This document shows positions 1 through 7,657 of a stretch of DNA of 64,000 nucleotides, in pieces. The notes under the pieces are model-generated. The model was given only the letters and a program-made list of their open reading frames with translations, was not told where the DNA came from and did not search any database. Source of the stretch: Propionibacteriales bacterium (GTDB lineage: Bacteria > Actinomycetota > Actinomycetes > Propionibacteriales > Nocardioidaceae); contig JAPLCA010000031.1 in the NCBI GenBank assembly GCA_026392465.1, positions 1 to 64,000 of the forward strand, in the 5' to 3' direction. The position numbers and the translations under genes are program-made. The stretch's first letter is position 1. Every line of letters starts with the position of its first letter.

Positions 1-288
1 GCGCCACCTGTAGAGCGCTCAGAAGGTGGCAGATCCACCGCCGGACCACGCAAACGCAGCATCTTGAGCCAGTCACGCACGAAGGAAGAATCTTGCGTCA
101 CCCGAGGGCCCAGCCAGACCCCGAGACCCCAAGCGACACCAAGACCCTCTGCCGGTCGAGGCCCTTTCGGAGACCACCCCCAGCGTGCGCCGAGGCAGCG
201 CACCAGCAACCACAGACCCCCTGCGGCAGCGCACCAGCAGGGCCACGACAAGCTCGGGCGGCGCACCAGCACGCTCACGCAGCAATCT
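1..288. repeat. Foldback repeat element, partial copy (R1)
   Basis: This is the truncated copy of the element seen complete at 11840-12673 and 58139-58976. Positions 1-99 are identical base for base to the reverse complement of 58410-58508. Positions 154-180 carry the conserved inverted-repeat arm that also borders the cores of the other copies. From 194 onward there are three tandem units of 31-32 bp, each opening with GGCAGCGC or GGCGGCGC and continuing ACCAGC. The left half lies outside the window. The element ends just before the stop codon of the TetR gene. No convincing coding sequence is present. Confidence 0.9.
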
Positions 289-301
289 CACGACCAACCC
301 C

Positions 302-961
302 TCACCCGGAGTGGCTGTCCCACTTCTCGAACCCGAGGACGATGAGGCGCATCTCGCGGCGCGCCTTGCGCTTGATCTCCTCCTCGAGGTCGGGGCGGCC
401 GTCGGGCATCTGCACGACCTGCTCCGCGCGGTAGACCATGTTGCGGACGAAGAGGCCCGACGCGAGCTTCACGTCCTCCGCCGACCAGGTGTCGAGGTGC
501 GGGAGGCGGGCGAGCACGACGGCGAGCTCGGAGATGAAGAGCTCGAGCTCGCGCTGGATGGCCTGGCGGACGGCCTCGGAGCCGCTGTTGCGCTCGCGGG
601 CGACGAAGCCGAAGTGGGCCTTGTTCTGCTTGACGACGCGGACGAGGATCTCGGCGGAGGCGTCGATGATGTCGGCGAACGTCTCGGGGTCGCGCTGGGC
701 GTCGCGGATCATGGCGCGCAGCGTGCCGAACGACTGCTCGACGAGGGCGAGACCCAGCTCGTCCATCGAGGCGAAGTGCCGGTAGAAGGCGGTGGGAACG
801 ACGCCGGCGTGACGGGCGACCTGGCGCAGGCTGGTCTGGGCGAAGCCCTGGCTCTGGCTGAGCTCGAGCGCCGCGGCGAGGATCGCCTCGCGGGTGCGCT
901 CCTTCTGGGCCTGTCGCGACGTGTCGGCCCGCGCGGCGGACGGGGAGACGCGTGCGGACAC
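302..961 (-). CDS. TetR-family regulator, DesT/FabR-like
   Basis: The 219-residue protein has an N-terminal TetR helix-turn-helix (about residues 20-65, with VPTAFYRHF as the recognition-helix end) followed by an all-helical ligand domain. It is transcribed divergently from a ferredoxin reductase and a fatty acid desaturase. DesT and FabR of proteobacteria hold the same position and sense the acyl-CoA or acyl-ACP pool, so a role as repressor of unsaturated fatty acid synthesis is likely. The GTG start is supported by a TAGACT -10 box (968-973, minus strand) six bases upstream, which implies a leaderless mRNA. The ligand is inferred, not visible. Confidence 0.88.
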   Translation of the reverse strand: MSARVSPSAARADTSRQAQKERTREAILAAALELSQSQGFAQTSLRQVARHAGVVPTAFYRHFASMDELGLALVEQSFGTLRAMIRDAQRDPETFADIIDASAEILVRVVKQNKAHFGFVARERNSGSEAVRQAIQRELELFISELAVVLARLPHLDTWSAEDVKLASGLFVRNMVYRAEQVVQMPDGRPDLEEEIKRKARREMRLIVLGFEKWDSHSG

Positions 962-1073
962 GTGGGGAGTCTAGTGGCCCGCGTCGTCGCCCGACTCGGT
1001 GAACAGGTGTTCGCGTGCCGGACGTCACGACCGGCGTGTCTTGCCCTGCACCGCTTCATCGCGCCACACTTTG

Positions 1074-1091
1074 AGTGTACGCTCGTGCACT
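1074..1091. promoter_or_regulatory. Candidate TetR (DesT-like) operator
   Basis: AGTGTACG-CT-CGTGCACT is an 18-bp inverted repeat with 7 of 8 arm positions matching. It lies between the divergent TetR and reductase genes, 31 bp before the reductase start. Its shape (AGTG-AC-GCT-GT-ACT) recalls the DesT/FabR palindromes, as far as I remember them. It is the obvious operator for the neighbouring regulator, but binding is inferred. Confidence 0.6.
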
Positions 1092-1121
1092 GAAGCACTC
1101 GACGACCGAAGGAGACACGCG

Positions 1122-2213
1122 ATGGGCCTGGTCCGCACCGCACTGTCGTCGCGAGCCGTCGCGTCCCTGACCTCGCCCCACTCGGTCGACCACTACCTCG
1201 ACCAGCTGCATCCCATGCTCACCGTCGAGGCCGTCCGCGCCCGCGTCGTCGAGGTGCGCCGAGAGACGGGTGCCGCCAGCACAGTCGTCCTGCGACCCAA
1301 CGGCGCGTGGAGGGGCTTCGTCCCCGGCCAGCACGTCCAGTTCGGCATCGAGGTCGACGGCACCCGCAAGGTGCGCGTGTTCTCGGTGTCCAGCTCCCGC
1401 GCCCTGCGCGACGGCACCTTCAGCGTCTCGGTCAAGGCCCACCCCGACGGCTACGTCTCCCAGTTCCTGCACCGTGAGCTCCAGCCGCGCACCATCGTCT
1501 ACCTCTCCCAGGCCGAGGGCGAGTTCGTGCTCCCGGACGACGTGCCCGACGACCTCGTGCTGCTCAGCGGAGGCTCCGGCATCACGCCGGTCATGTCGAT
1601 GGCGCGCACCCTGCGCGACCGTGGCCACCGCGGACACGTCACGTTCCTGCACTACGCCCGGTCCCGCGAGGACGAGATGTTCACGCCCGAGCTCGACCGG
1701 CTCGCCGACGAGCTGCCGGGTGCCGTCGTCCACCGCGTCTACACGCGCGAGCCCGAGGTGGGCGCCCCGCTCGAGGGCCGCTTCACCGCCGACCACCTCG
1801 ACCGGCTCGGGGTCGACCCGACGTCCTCCCCCACCTGGTGCTGCGGCCCGGCCGGCCTCATCGCCGCGGTGCGCGACGTCTACGCCGAGCGTGGCGCGGC
1901 CGAGCAGCTCCACACCGAGTACTTCAAGGTGCCCTCCGTCGACCTCACGGCGGCCGACACCACGGGCACCCTCAGCTTCGACGCCTCGGGCACGAGCGCC
2001 GAGAACTCCGGCGCCACCATCCTCGAGCAGGCCGAGGCCGCCGGCCTCGCGCCCGAGTACGGCTGCCGGATGGGCGTCTGCAACACGTGTGCCGTGAAGA
2101 AGCTCAGCGGCGCCGTCCGCCACGTCGTCACCGGCGAGGTCGGCGCCAACACCGACGAGACCATCAAGGTCTGCGTCCAGGTCCCTGTCGGCGACGTCAG
2201 CGTCGCACTCTAG
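1122..2213 (+). CDS. Ferredoxin reductase with C-terminal 2Fe-2S domain (desaturase electron donor)
   Basis: The 363-residue protein has an FAD-binding barrel (about 35-135), an NAD(P)-binding fold with GGSGITP (about 150), and a plant-type 2Fe-2S ferredoxin domain at the C terminus (GCRMGVCNTC plus a distal Cys). It should pass electrons from NAD(P)H to the diiron desaturase encoded 14 bp downstream, as Rv3230c does for DesA3 in Mycobacterium tuberculosis. The ATG at 1122 is preceded by AAGGAG at about 1109. The reading frame extends upstream to 999, but that part crosses the operator and is not expected to be translated. Confidence 0.92.
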   Translation: MGLVRTALSSRAVASLTSPHSVDHYLDQLHPMLTVEAVRARVVEVRRETGAASTVVLRPNGAWRGFVPGQHVQFGIEVDGTRKVRVFSVSSSRALRDGTFSVSVKAHPDGYVSQFLHRELQPRTIVYLSQAEGEFVLPDDVPDDLVLLSGGSGITPVMSMARTLRDRGHRGHVTFLHYARSREDEMFTPELDRLADELPGAVVHRVYTREPEVGAPLEGRFTADHLDRLGVDPTSSPTWCCGPAGLIAAVRDVYAERGAAEQLHTEYFKVPSVDLTAADTTGTLSFDASGTSAENSGATILEQAEAAGLAPEYGCRMGVCNTCAVKKLSGAVRHVVTGEVGANTDETIKVCVQVPVGDVSVAL

Positions 2214-2227
2214 GAAGAGGGAGTTCC

Positions 2228-3508
2228 ATGTCTCGCAAGCGCACCCCCATCGCGCCGTACAGCGCGTCGGACCACAACGAGGCGCCCGCACCGCTCGTCG
2301 GCGCCGACCGCACCAAGCAGTCGACCATCGGGCTCGAGTACATGAGCTACGAGGAGCTCGAGCGCTTCGGCGAGGAGCTCGACGGCATCCGCCAGAAGAC
2401 GCTCGACTCGCTCGGCCAGGCCGACGCCGACTACATCCGCCGCGTCATCCGCGTGCAGCAGGTGTGCGAGGTGCTCGGACGCATCGGCATCCTCACGCCG
2501 TTCTTCTGGCCGACGTTCGTCGCCGGCATCGTGTTCCTCGGTCTCTCCAAGATCCTCGAGAACATGGAGATCGGCCACAACGTCATGCACGGCCAGTACG
2601 ACTGGATGAACGACCCGCTGGTCGACGGCAAGCGCTACGAGTGGGACAACGTGGCCCCCGCGCAGGACTGGAAGCACGGCCACAACTACATCCACCACAC
2701 GTACACGAACATCCACGGCAAGGACCGCGACATCGGCTACGGCCTGCTGCGGATCGACGACGACCAGCCCTGGTACCCGAACCACCGGTTCAACCTGCCG
2801 CTCGCGTTCGCGCTGATGCTGTTCTTCGAGTGGGGCGTGATGTACCACGGCCTCGAGCTCGACGAGTACCTCGGCGGCAAGATGAGCAAGAAGGAGTTCC
2901 GCGACCGCAAGAGCCGCGCGGCCCGCAAGGCCCGCCGCCAGGTCGTCAAGGACTACGTCGCCTACCCGGCCCTCGCGCTCGCGCTCGTGCCGTTCGTCGG
3001 CTGGTGGGCCCCGCTGGCGGTCATGGGCGCGAACTTCGTGGCCAACCTGATCCGCAACATCTGGACGTTCCTCATCATCTTCTGCGGGCACTTCCCGGCC
3101 GAGGTGCAGACCTTCGCCGAGGAGGACGCGGAGAACGAGTCGCGGGGCCAGTGGTACCTGCGCCAGCTGCTCGGGTCGGCGAACATCAGCGGCAGCCGCA
3201 CGTTCCACGTGCTCAGCGGCAACCTGAGCCACCAGATCGAGCACCACCTGTTCCCGGACATCCCGGCTCGCCGCTACCCGGAGGTCGCCCAGGAGATCCG
3301 CGCGATCTGCGAGCGCCACGGCCTGCAGTACAACAGCGGCCGGCTCAGCAAGCAGCTGGCGAGCGTCGCCCGTCAGCTGGCGGCCTACTCGCGCAAGCCC
3401 GACGACCCCTACAAGCAGGGCAAGAGCCCGGAGTCCAAGGCCCTGCGTCGCGCCAAGCGCGAGGCCGCGGCCGCCGCGCAGGCCGAGCGCGAGAACGTCG
3501 CCGCCTGA
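2228..3508 (+). CDS. Membrane fatty acid desaturase, DesA3-like
   Basis: The 426-residue integral membrane desaturase carries the three histidine boxes of the acyl-lipid/acyl-CoA family: HNVMH (about residue 118), HNYIHH (about 156) and HQIEHH (about 338). Hydrophobic segments lie between boxes 1 and 2 and again around residue 250. The length matches mycobacterial DesA3, a stearoyl-CoA delta-9 desaturase, so conversion of stearoyl to oleoyl chains is the likely reaction. It is translated just after its reductase (AGAGGGAG before the ATG) and is probably repressed by the divergent TetR protein. The C terminus is rich in Lys, Ala and Glu. Confidence 0.93.
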   Translation: MSRKRTPIAPYSASDHNEAPAPLVGADRTKQSTIGLEYMSYEELERFGEELDGIRQKTLDSLGQADADYIRRVIRVQQVCEVLGRIGILTPFFWPTFVAGIVFLGLSKILENMEIGHNVMHGQYDWMNDPLVDGKRYEWDNVAPAQDWKHGHNYIHHTYTNIHGKDRDIGYGLLRIDDDQPWYPNHRFNLPLAFALMLFFEWGVMYHGLELDEYLGGKMSKKEFRDRKSRAARKARRQVVKDYVAYPALALALVPFVGWWAPLAVMGANFVANLIRNIWTFLIIFCGHFPAEVQTFAEEDAENESRGQWYLRQLLGSANISGSRTFHVLSGNLSHQIEHHLFPDIPARRYPEVAQEIRAICERHGLQYNSGRLSKQLASVARQLAAYSRKPDDPYKQGKSPESKALRRAKREAAAAAQAERENVAA

Positions 3509-3531
3509 CCCGAGCCTGCACCAGCACGACA

Positions 3532-3556
3532 ACGCCCCGGTCCGCCCCCGGGGCGT
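3532..3556 (+). terminator. Hairpin terminator after the desaturase
   Basis: Arms at 3532-3540 and 3548-3556 pair perfectly over 9 bp (ACGCCCCGG with CCGGGGCGT) around a 7-nt loop. No U-tract follows, which is usual in actinobacteria. It begins 24 bp after the desaturase stop codon. Confidence 0.7.
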
Positions 3557-3629
3557 CGGCGTGCAGGCACCGGGTGGTGCGCCACAATGGTGCCTGCCGA
3601 CCGACCGCACGACCACCGAGGAGACGGCC

Positions 3630-3863
3630 ATGGCGCTGAGCCGCCGAGAGATCGCCAAGGACGCGGTCCAGCAGGGCGTGGAGGCTGCGATCACGACCGG
3701 CGGTCGGATCAGCGCGATCCTCTTCGACACCGCCCGCCGGGTCACGACGGAGCTGGGCGCGTTCGGCACGGAGCTGTTCGAGATCACCGAGGCCAGCAAG
3801 CGCGCCGGCGAGGACCCCGACCCGACCGACCGCGTCACACCGACCCATCCGCAGGACCGGTGA
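3630..3863 (+). CDS. Small protein of unknown function
   Basis: This 77-residue protein is not recognised. It starts MALSRREIAKDAVQ, is predicted largely helical for the first 55 residues with an amphipathic Ala/Val/Thr pattern, and ends in a polar Asp/Pro/Thr tail. It has no Cys and no membrane segment. A GAGGAG Shine-Dalgarno lies seven bases before the ATG. The gene sits alone between the desaturase terminator and the FAD oxidoreductase, whose start follows 15 bp after its stop, so it may be the first gene of the lipid-modification operon. Confidence 0.65.
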   Translation: MALSRREIAKDAVQQGVEAAITTGGRISAILFDTARRVTTELGAFGTELFEITEASKRAGEDPDPTDRVTPTHPQDR

Positions 3864-3878
3864 GGGCGAATCCCTCAC

Positions 3879-5174
3879 ATGACCACCTCTTCGACGTCCG
3901 CGACCGGCAGCACCCGCCCCCGGGCCGCCGTCATCGGGTCCGGCGTCTCCGGCCTGACCGCCGCCTACGTGCTGCGCACCACCCACGACGTCACGCTCTT
4001 CGAGTCCGACGACCGCATCGGCGGCCACGCCCACACGCACGACGTCGAGGCTGACGGGACGACGCACCACGTCGACAGCGGCTTCATCGTGCACAACGAC
4101 CGGACCTACCCGCTGCTGCGTCGGCTGTTCGCCGAGCTCGACGTCGCCGTGCACCCCACCGAGATGTCGATGAGCATCCACTGCGACGGGTGCGGCCTCG
4201 AGTACGCCGGCGGGCGCAAGCTCCCCGGGCTGTTCGCGCAGCGTCGCCGGATCGTCGACCCGACCTACCTGCGGCTCCTCACGTCGGTGAAGCGCTTCCA
4301 GCGCGCCGTGCTGGCCCTGCTCGAGAGCGAGCCCGACGACGCCGAGCCGCAGACGTACGGCGACTTCCTGCGCCTGCACGGCTTCTCCCACCACTTCGTC
4401 GCCCACTACGCGATCCCCGTGGTGGCGTGCGTCTGGTCCTCCGGCCAGGACACCGCGCTGCAGTACCCGGCGCGCTACCTGTTCGCGTTCCTACGCCACC
4501 ACGGCTTCCTGTCCGTCAGCGGCTCGCCGCAGTGGTTCACCGTGCAGGGCGGCTCGAACGCCTACACGCGCAAGGTGGTCGACGCGATCGGCGACGTCCG
4601 CGTCTCCACCGGGGTCCGCGCCGTCTCGCGCAAGCCCGACGGCGTGGTCGTGCTCGACGCAGCCGGGCAGGAGCACGTCGTCGACTCGGTCGTGATCGCG
4701 ACGCACGCCGACGACGCCCTCGCGCTGCTGACGGACGCCACCGACGACGAGCGTCGCGTGCTGGGCGCGTTCGAGTACTCGCGCAACGAGACCGTCCTGC
4801 ACCAGGACGCGAGCGTGCTGCCCGACGCCGAGGGCGCCCGCGCGTCGTGGAACTACCGCATGGACTCCTGCAGCGGTCGCGGCGAGGCCACCGACGTCAC
4901 CTACTGGATGAACCTCCTGCAGGGCATCGAGAGCAGCCGGCCGTACCTCGTGAGCCTGAACTCGAGCGACCGTGTCGACCCGACCACGGTGCTCGCCACG
5001 ATGCAGTACACGCACCCGGTGTACACGCCCGCGTCCGTGGCGGCCCAGCGTGAGCTGCCCGCCCTGTCCGACGGCCGCACCGCGTTCGCCGGCGCCTACC
5101 ACGGCTGGGGGTTCCACGAGGACGGCTGCCGTTCCGGCGTCGAGGCCGCCCGCTCCCTCGGAGCGACCTGGTGA
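3879..5174 (+). CDS. FAD-dependent oxidoreductase (amine-oxidase fold) of the Cfa/DUF1365 cluster
   Basis: The 431-residue protein opens with a Rossmann dinucleotide motif (AVIGSGVSGLTAAYVL, about residues 16-32) and an E at the end of the second strand, then RIGGHAHTH, typical of flavin amine-oxidase/desaturase-like enzymes. It is followed with a 4-nt overlap by a DUF1365 gene and then a cyclopropane-synthase-like methyltransferase. This trio recurs in many bacteria, for example in the singlet-oxygen sigmaE-ChrR regulon of Rhodobacter sphaeroides, where such genes act on membrane acyl chains. A redox step on a methylated or unsaturated phospholipid chain is inferred; the exact product is not. 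Confidence 0.85.
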   Translation: MTTSSTSATGSTRPRAAVIGSGVSGLTAAYVLRTTHDVTLFESDDRIGGHAHTHDVEADGTTHHVDSGFIVHNDRTYPLLRRLFAELDVAVHPTEMSMSIHCDGCGLEYAGGRKLPGLFAQRRRIVDPTYLRLLTSVKRFQRAVLALLESEPDDAEPQTYGDFLRLHGFSHHFVAHYAIPVVACVWSSGQDTALQYPARYLFAFLRHHGFLSVSGSPQWFTVQGGSNAYTRKVVDAIGDVRVSTGVRAVSRKPDGVVVLDAAGQEHVVDSVVIATHADDALALLTDATDDERRVLGAFEYSRNETVLHQDASVLPDAEGARASWNYRMDSCSGRGEATDVTYWMNLLQGIESSRPYLVSLNSSDRVDPTTVLATMQYTHPVYTPASVAAQRELPALSDGRTAFAGAYHGWGFHEDGCRSGVEAARSLGATW

Positions 5175-5989
5175 CCGCCGCCGACGTCGAGCGCAGCGTC
5201 GCCGGCGAGGAGGGGCAGCGTTGGCTGCCGGTCCTGCCCGCGCTCGTGGTCGGGTCGGTCGCCCACACCCGACGCGTGCCGCTGCGACACCGCTTCCGCT
5301 ACCGCGTCTACCAGTGGCTCGTCGACGTCGACGACCTCCCGCGGATGCCTCGCTGGCTCCGTCCGTTCTCGACGTTCCGCGCCGCCGACCACATCGGCGA
5401 CCCCGACCGCTCGCTGCGCGAGAACGTCGAGACGTTCTGCCGGGCGCAGGGACTCGACGTCACCGGCCGCCGGATCGTCATGCTCGCCAACGCCCGCACC
5501 CTGGGCCACGTGTTCGACCCGCTCTCGGTGTTCTGGATCCTCGACGGCGAGCGCACCGAGGCGATCGTCGCGGAGGTGCACAACACCTACGGCGAGCGGC
5601 ACGCCTACCTGCTGCAGCCCGACGACCAGGGCCGCACCTCCACCGACAAGGCGTTCTACGTCTCGCCGTTCTTCACCGTGGCCGGCCGCTACGACCTGCA
5701 GTTCCGGCTGCAGCCCGACGCGGTCGCCAGCACGGTGGTGCTGCGCCAGTCGCCCTCGGACGAGGGCTCCCCCGCCTCCCGCACCGACGAGGCCGTGTTC
5801 ACGGCGACGTTCCGCGGCCGGCCGCTGCCCGCCACACGACGTCGACTCGTACGACTCCTCGTGACGATGCCCCTCATGACCCATCGGACCAGCCTGCTGA
5901 TCCGAATCCATGGTGTGTGGCTCTGGCTGCGCCGACTCCCGGTCGTCCCGCGACCGCACCACGAACCCCAGGAAGGCACGACCCGATGA
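5171..5989 (+). CDS. DUF1365 family protein
   Basis: The 272-residue protein has the family's hallmarks: an early HTRRVPLRHRFRY segment, GHVFDPLSVFW (about residue 118), VHNTYGERHAYLL and KAFYVSPF. The biochemical function is unknown, but the family almost always accompanies an FAD oxidoreductase and a Cfa-type methyltransferase, as here. It starts with GTG in a 4-nt overlap (GTGA) with the oxidoreductase and ends in a 4-nt overlap (ATGA) with the methyltransferase, so the three are translationally coupled. A mostly hydrophobic stretch near residues 228-255 may associate with the membrane. Confidence 0.88.
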   Translation: MTAADVERSVAGEEGQRWLPVLPALVVGSVAHTRRVPLRHRFRYRVYQWLVDVDDLPRMPRWLRPFSTFRAADHIGDPDRSLRENVETFCRAQGLDVTGRRIVMLANARTLGHVFDPLSVFWILDGERTEAIVAEVHNTYGERHAYLLQPDDQGRTSTDKAFYVSPFFTVAGRYDLQFRLQPDAVASTVVLRQSPSDEGSPASRTDEAVFTATFRGRPLPATRRRLVRLLVTMPLMTHRTSLLIRIHGVWLWLRRLPVVPRPHHEPQEGTTR

Positions 5990-7218
5990 CCGACGTACTC
6001 GCCACCCGCTGGCCCGGCATCGCGCAGACCCCGCGCACCCCGTTCAAGGCACGCGTCGCCAAGGCGATCCTGCGGCCGGCCGTCTCGCGCACGCCCGTGC
6101 GCCTGACGTTCCCCGACGGCACCGTGTGGGGGGCCGGCGGGCCCGGCACCCCCGAGATGGAGGTGCGGCGTCCGGCCGCGTTCTTCAGCCGGCTCGGGCA
6201 CGACACCAAGATCGGCTTCGGCGAGGCCTACATGGCCGGCGACTGGACCGCCGGACCGGGCACCGACCTGGCCGACCTGCTCACGCCCTTCGCGGAGCGG
6301 CTGACGACCATCGTGCCCCCCTCGCTGCAGAAGCTGCGTGGCCTCGTCGACCGCCAGCTCCCCCAGCACGAGCGGAACACCAAGGAAGGGTCGCGCTCGA
6401 ACATCGAGCGGCACTACGACCTGTCCAACGACCTCTTCGAGCGCTTCCTCGACCCGACGATGACGTACTCGTCGGCCTGGTTCGCCTCGCCGGAGGAGAC
6501 GCTCGAGCAGGCGCAGCACCGCAAGCTCGACGGCATCCTGGACCAGGCAGGCGTCACCGAGGGCACGCGGGTGCTCGAGATCGGCAGCGGGTGGGGCTCG
6601 CTCGCGATCCGCGCCGCGCAGCGCGGCGCCCAGGTCGTCACGATCACCATCTCCGCCGAGCAGGCCGCCCTGGCCCAGGAGCGGTTCGAGGCCGCAGGCG
6701 TCGCCGACCGCGTCGAGCTGCGCCTGCAGGACTACCGCGACGTCACCGGCGAGTTCGACGCCGTCGTGAGCTGCGAGATGATCGAGGCCGTCGGCGAGGA
6801 GTACTGGCCGACGTACTTCGCCAAGATCGACGAGGTCCTGGCTCCTGGCGGCCGGGTGTCGATCCAGGCCATCACGATGGCGCACCACCGCTACCTCACG
6901 ACGCGCAACTCCTACGGGTGGATCCAGAAGTACATCTTCCCGGGCGGCCTGATCCCCTCGCTCGAGGCGATCGACGAGACCCTCGCCGCGCACACGCACG
7001 GGCTCGCGGTGACCGACCGACGGAGCCTCGGGCAGGACTACGCGCGGACGCTGCGCCTGTGGCGCGAGCGCTTCGAGGCGAACTGGGACGAGATCGCGAC
7101 CTTCGGGTTCGACGAGACCTTCCGGCGGCTCTGGGAGTTCTACCTCGCCTACTGCGAGGCCGGCTTCGGCGTGGGCTACATCGACGTGTTCCAGCTGCGC
7201 ATGGAGCGACCTGCCTGA
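5986..7218 (+). CDS. Cyclopropane-fatty-acyl-phospholipid synthase family methyltransferase
   Basis: The 410-residue protein has an N-terminal lipid-binding domain and a C-terminal SAM methyltransferase domain with motif I VLEIGSGWGSLAI (about residue 195), the YDLSNDLFE helix that contacts the acyl chain, and MIEAVGEEYW. Such enzymes transfer a methyl or methylene group from S-adenosylmethionine to the double bond of a membrane-bound unsaturated acyl chain. With the desaturase upstream this suggests oleoyl chains are made, then methylated. Whether the product is cyclopropane, 10-methyl or another branched chain cannot be read from sequence. The start is fixed by the ATGA overlap with DUF1365. 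Confidence 0.9.
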   Translation: MTDVLATRWPGIAQTPRTPFKARVAKAILRPAVSRTPVRLTFPDGTVWGAGGPGTPEMEVRRPAAFFSRLGHDTKIGFGEAYMAGDWTAGPGTDLADLLTPFAERLTTIVPPSLQKLRGLVDRQLPQHERNTKEGSRSNIERHYDLSNDLFERFLDPTMTYSSAWFASPEETLEQAQHRKLDGILDQAGVTEGTRVLEIGSGWGSLAIRAAQRGAQVVTITISAEQAALAQERFEAAGVADRVELRLQDYRDVTGEFDAVVSCEMIEAVGEEYWPTYFAKIDEVLAPGGRVSIQAITMAHHRYLTTRNSYGWIQKYIFPGGLIPSLEAIDETLAAHTHGLAVTDRRSLGQDYARTLRLWRERFEANWDEIATFGFDETFRRLWEFYLAYCEAGFGVGYIDVFQLRMERPA

Positions 7219-7322
7219 CCCGTGCCCCGTGGGGCCCGTGTGACGCAGGCGACCCATCCACGGGCGGCGTGGCGACGAACTCCTGGTGACGGGATCGTCC
7301 GTCACGTCGAACAGGAGGGGCC

Positions 7323-7601
7323 ATGGCGAGCACCAGCCGACTCCCGGACCCGATCCAGGAGTCCTACGAGTGGCAGCACCGCGGCGCGTGTCGCGGTGTG
7401 GACCCGGAGACGTTCTTCTCCCCGGAGACAGAACGTGGTCCGCGACGACGCAGCCGCGAGGCGGTGGCGAAGGCGTTGTGCGCCCGCTGCCCGGTGGTGG
7501 CCGAGTGCCTCGACCACGCGCTCACGGTGCGTGAGCCGTTCGGCGTGTGGGGTGGCCTGAACCAGACCGAGCGCGAGCACCTGCTGCGCGATGCCGGTTG
7601 A
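7323..7601 (+). CDS. WhiB-family iron-sulfur regulator, WhiB3/WhiD-like
   Basis: The 92-residue protein has the four cluster-ligand cysteines (C23, C53, C56, C62; CxxC then x5C) and the GVWGG turn (74-78) of Wbl proteins. The phrasing TREPFGVWGGL preceded by CPVVAECLDHAL is closest to the WhiB3/WhiD branch. These 4Fe-4S proteins bind the housekeeping sigma factor and respond to oxygen, NO and redox state; WhiB3 also controls lipid synthesis in mycobacteria, which fits a gene just after a lipid locus. AGGAGG lies before the ATG. The final codons run into a 14-bp tandem repeat. Confidence 0.93.
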   Translation: MASTSRLPDPIQESYEWQHRGACRGVDPETFFSPETERGPRRRSREAVAKALCARCPVVAECLDHALTVREPFGVWGGLNQTEREHLLRDAG

Positions 7602-7648
7602 GCGGGGCCGGTTGAACGGGCCCGGCTGAACGGATCCGGTTGAGTGGG
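7593..7648. repeat. Four 14-bp tandem repeats at the 3' end of whiB
   Basis: Four units (7593-7606, 7607-7620, 7621-7634, 7635-7648) share the pattern NCCGGTTGARCGGG with one to four changes. The first unit contains the whiB stop codon. They fill the space between whiB and the convergent DUF3152 gene; no other terminator hairpin is evident. Confidence 0.8.
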
Positions 7649-7657
7649 GCGACGGGC

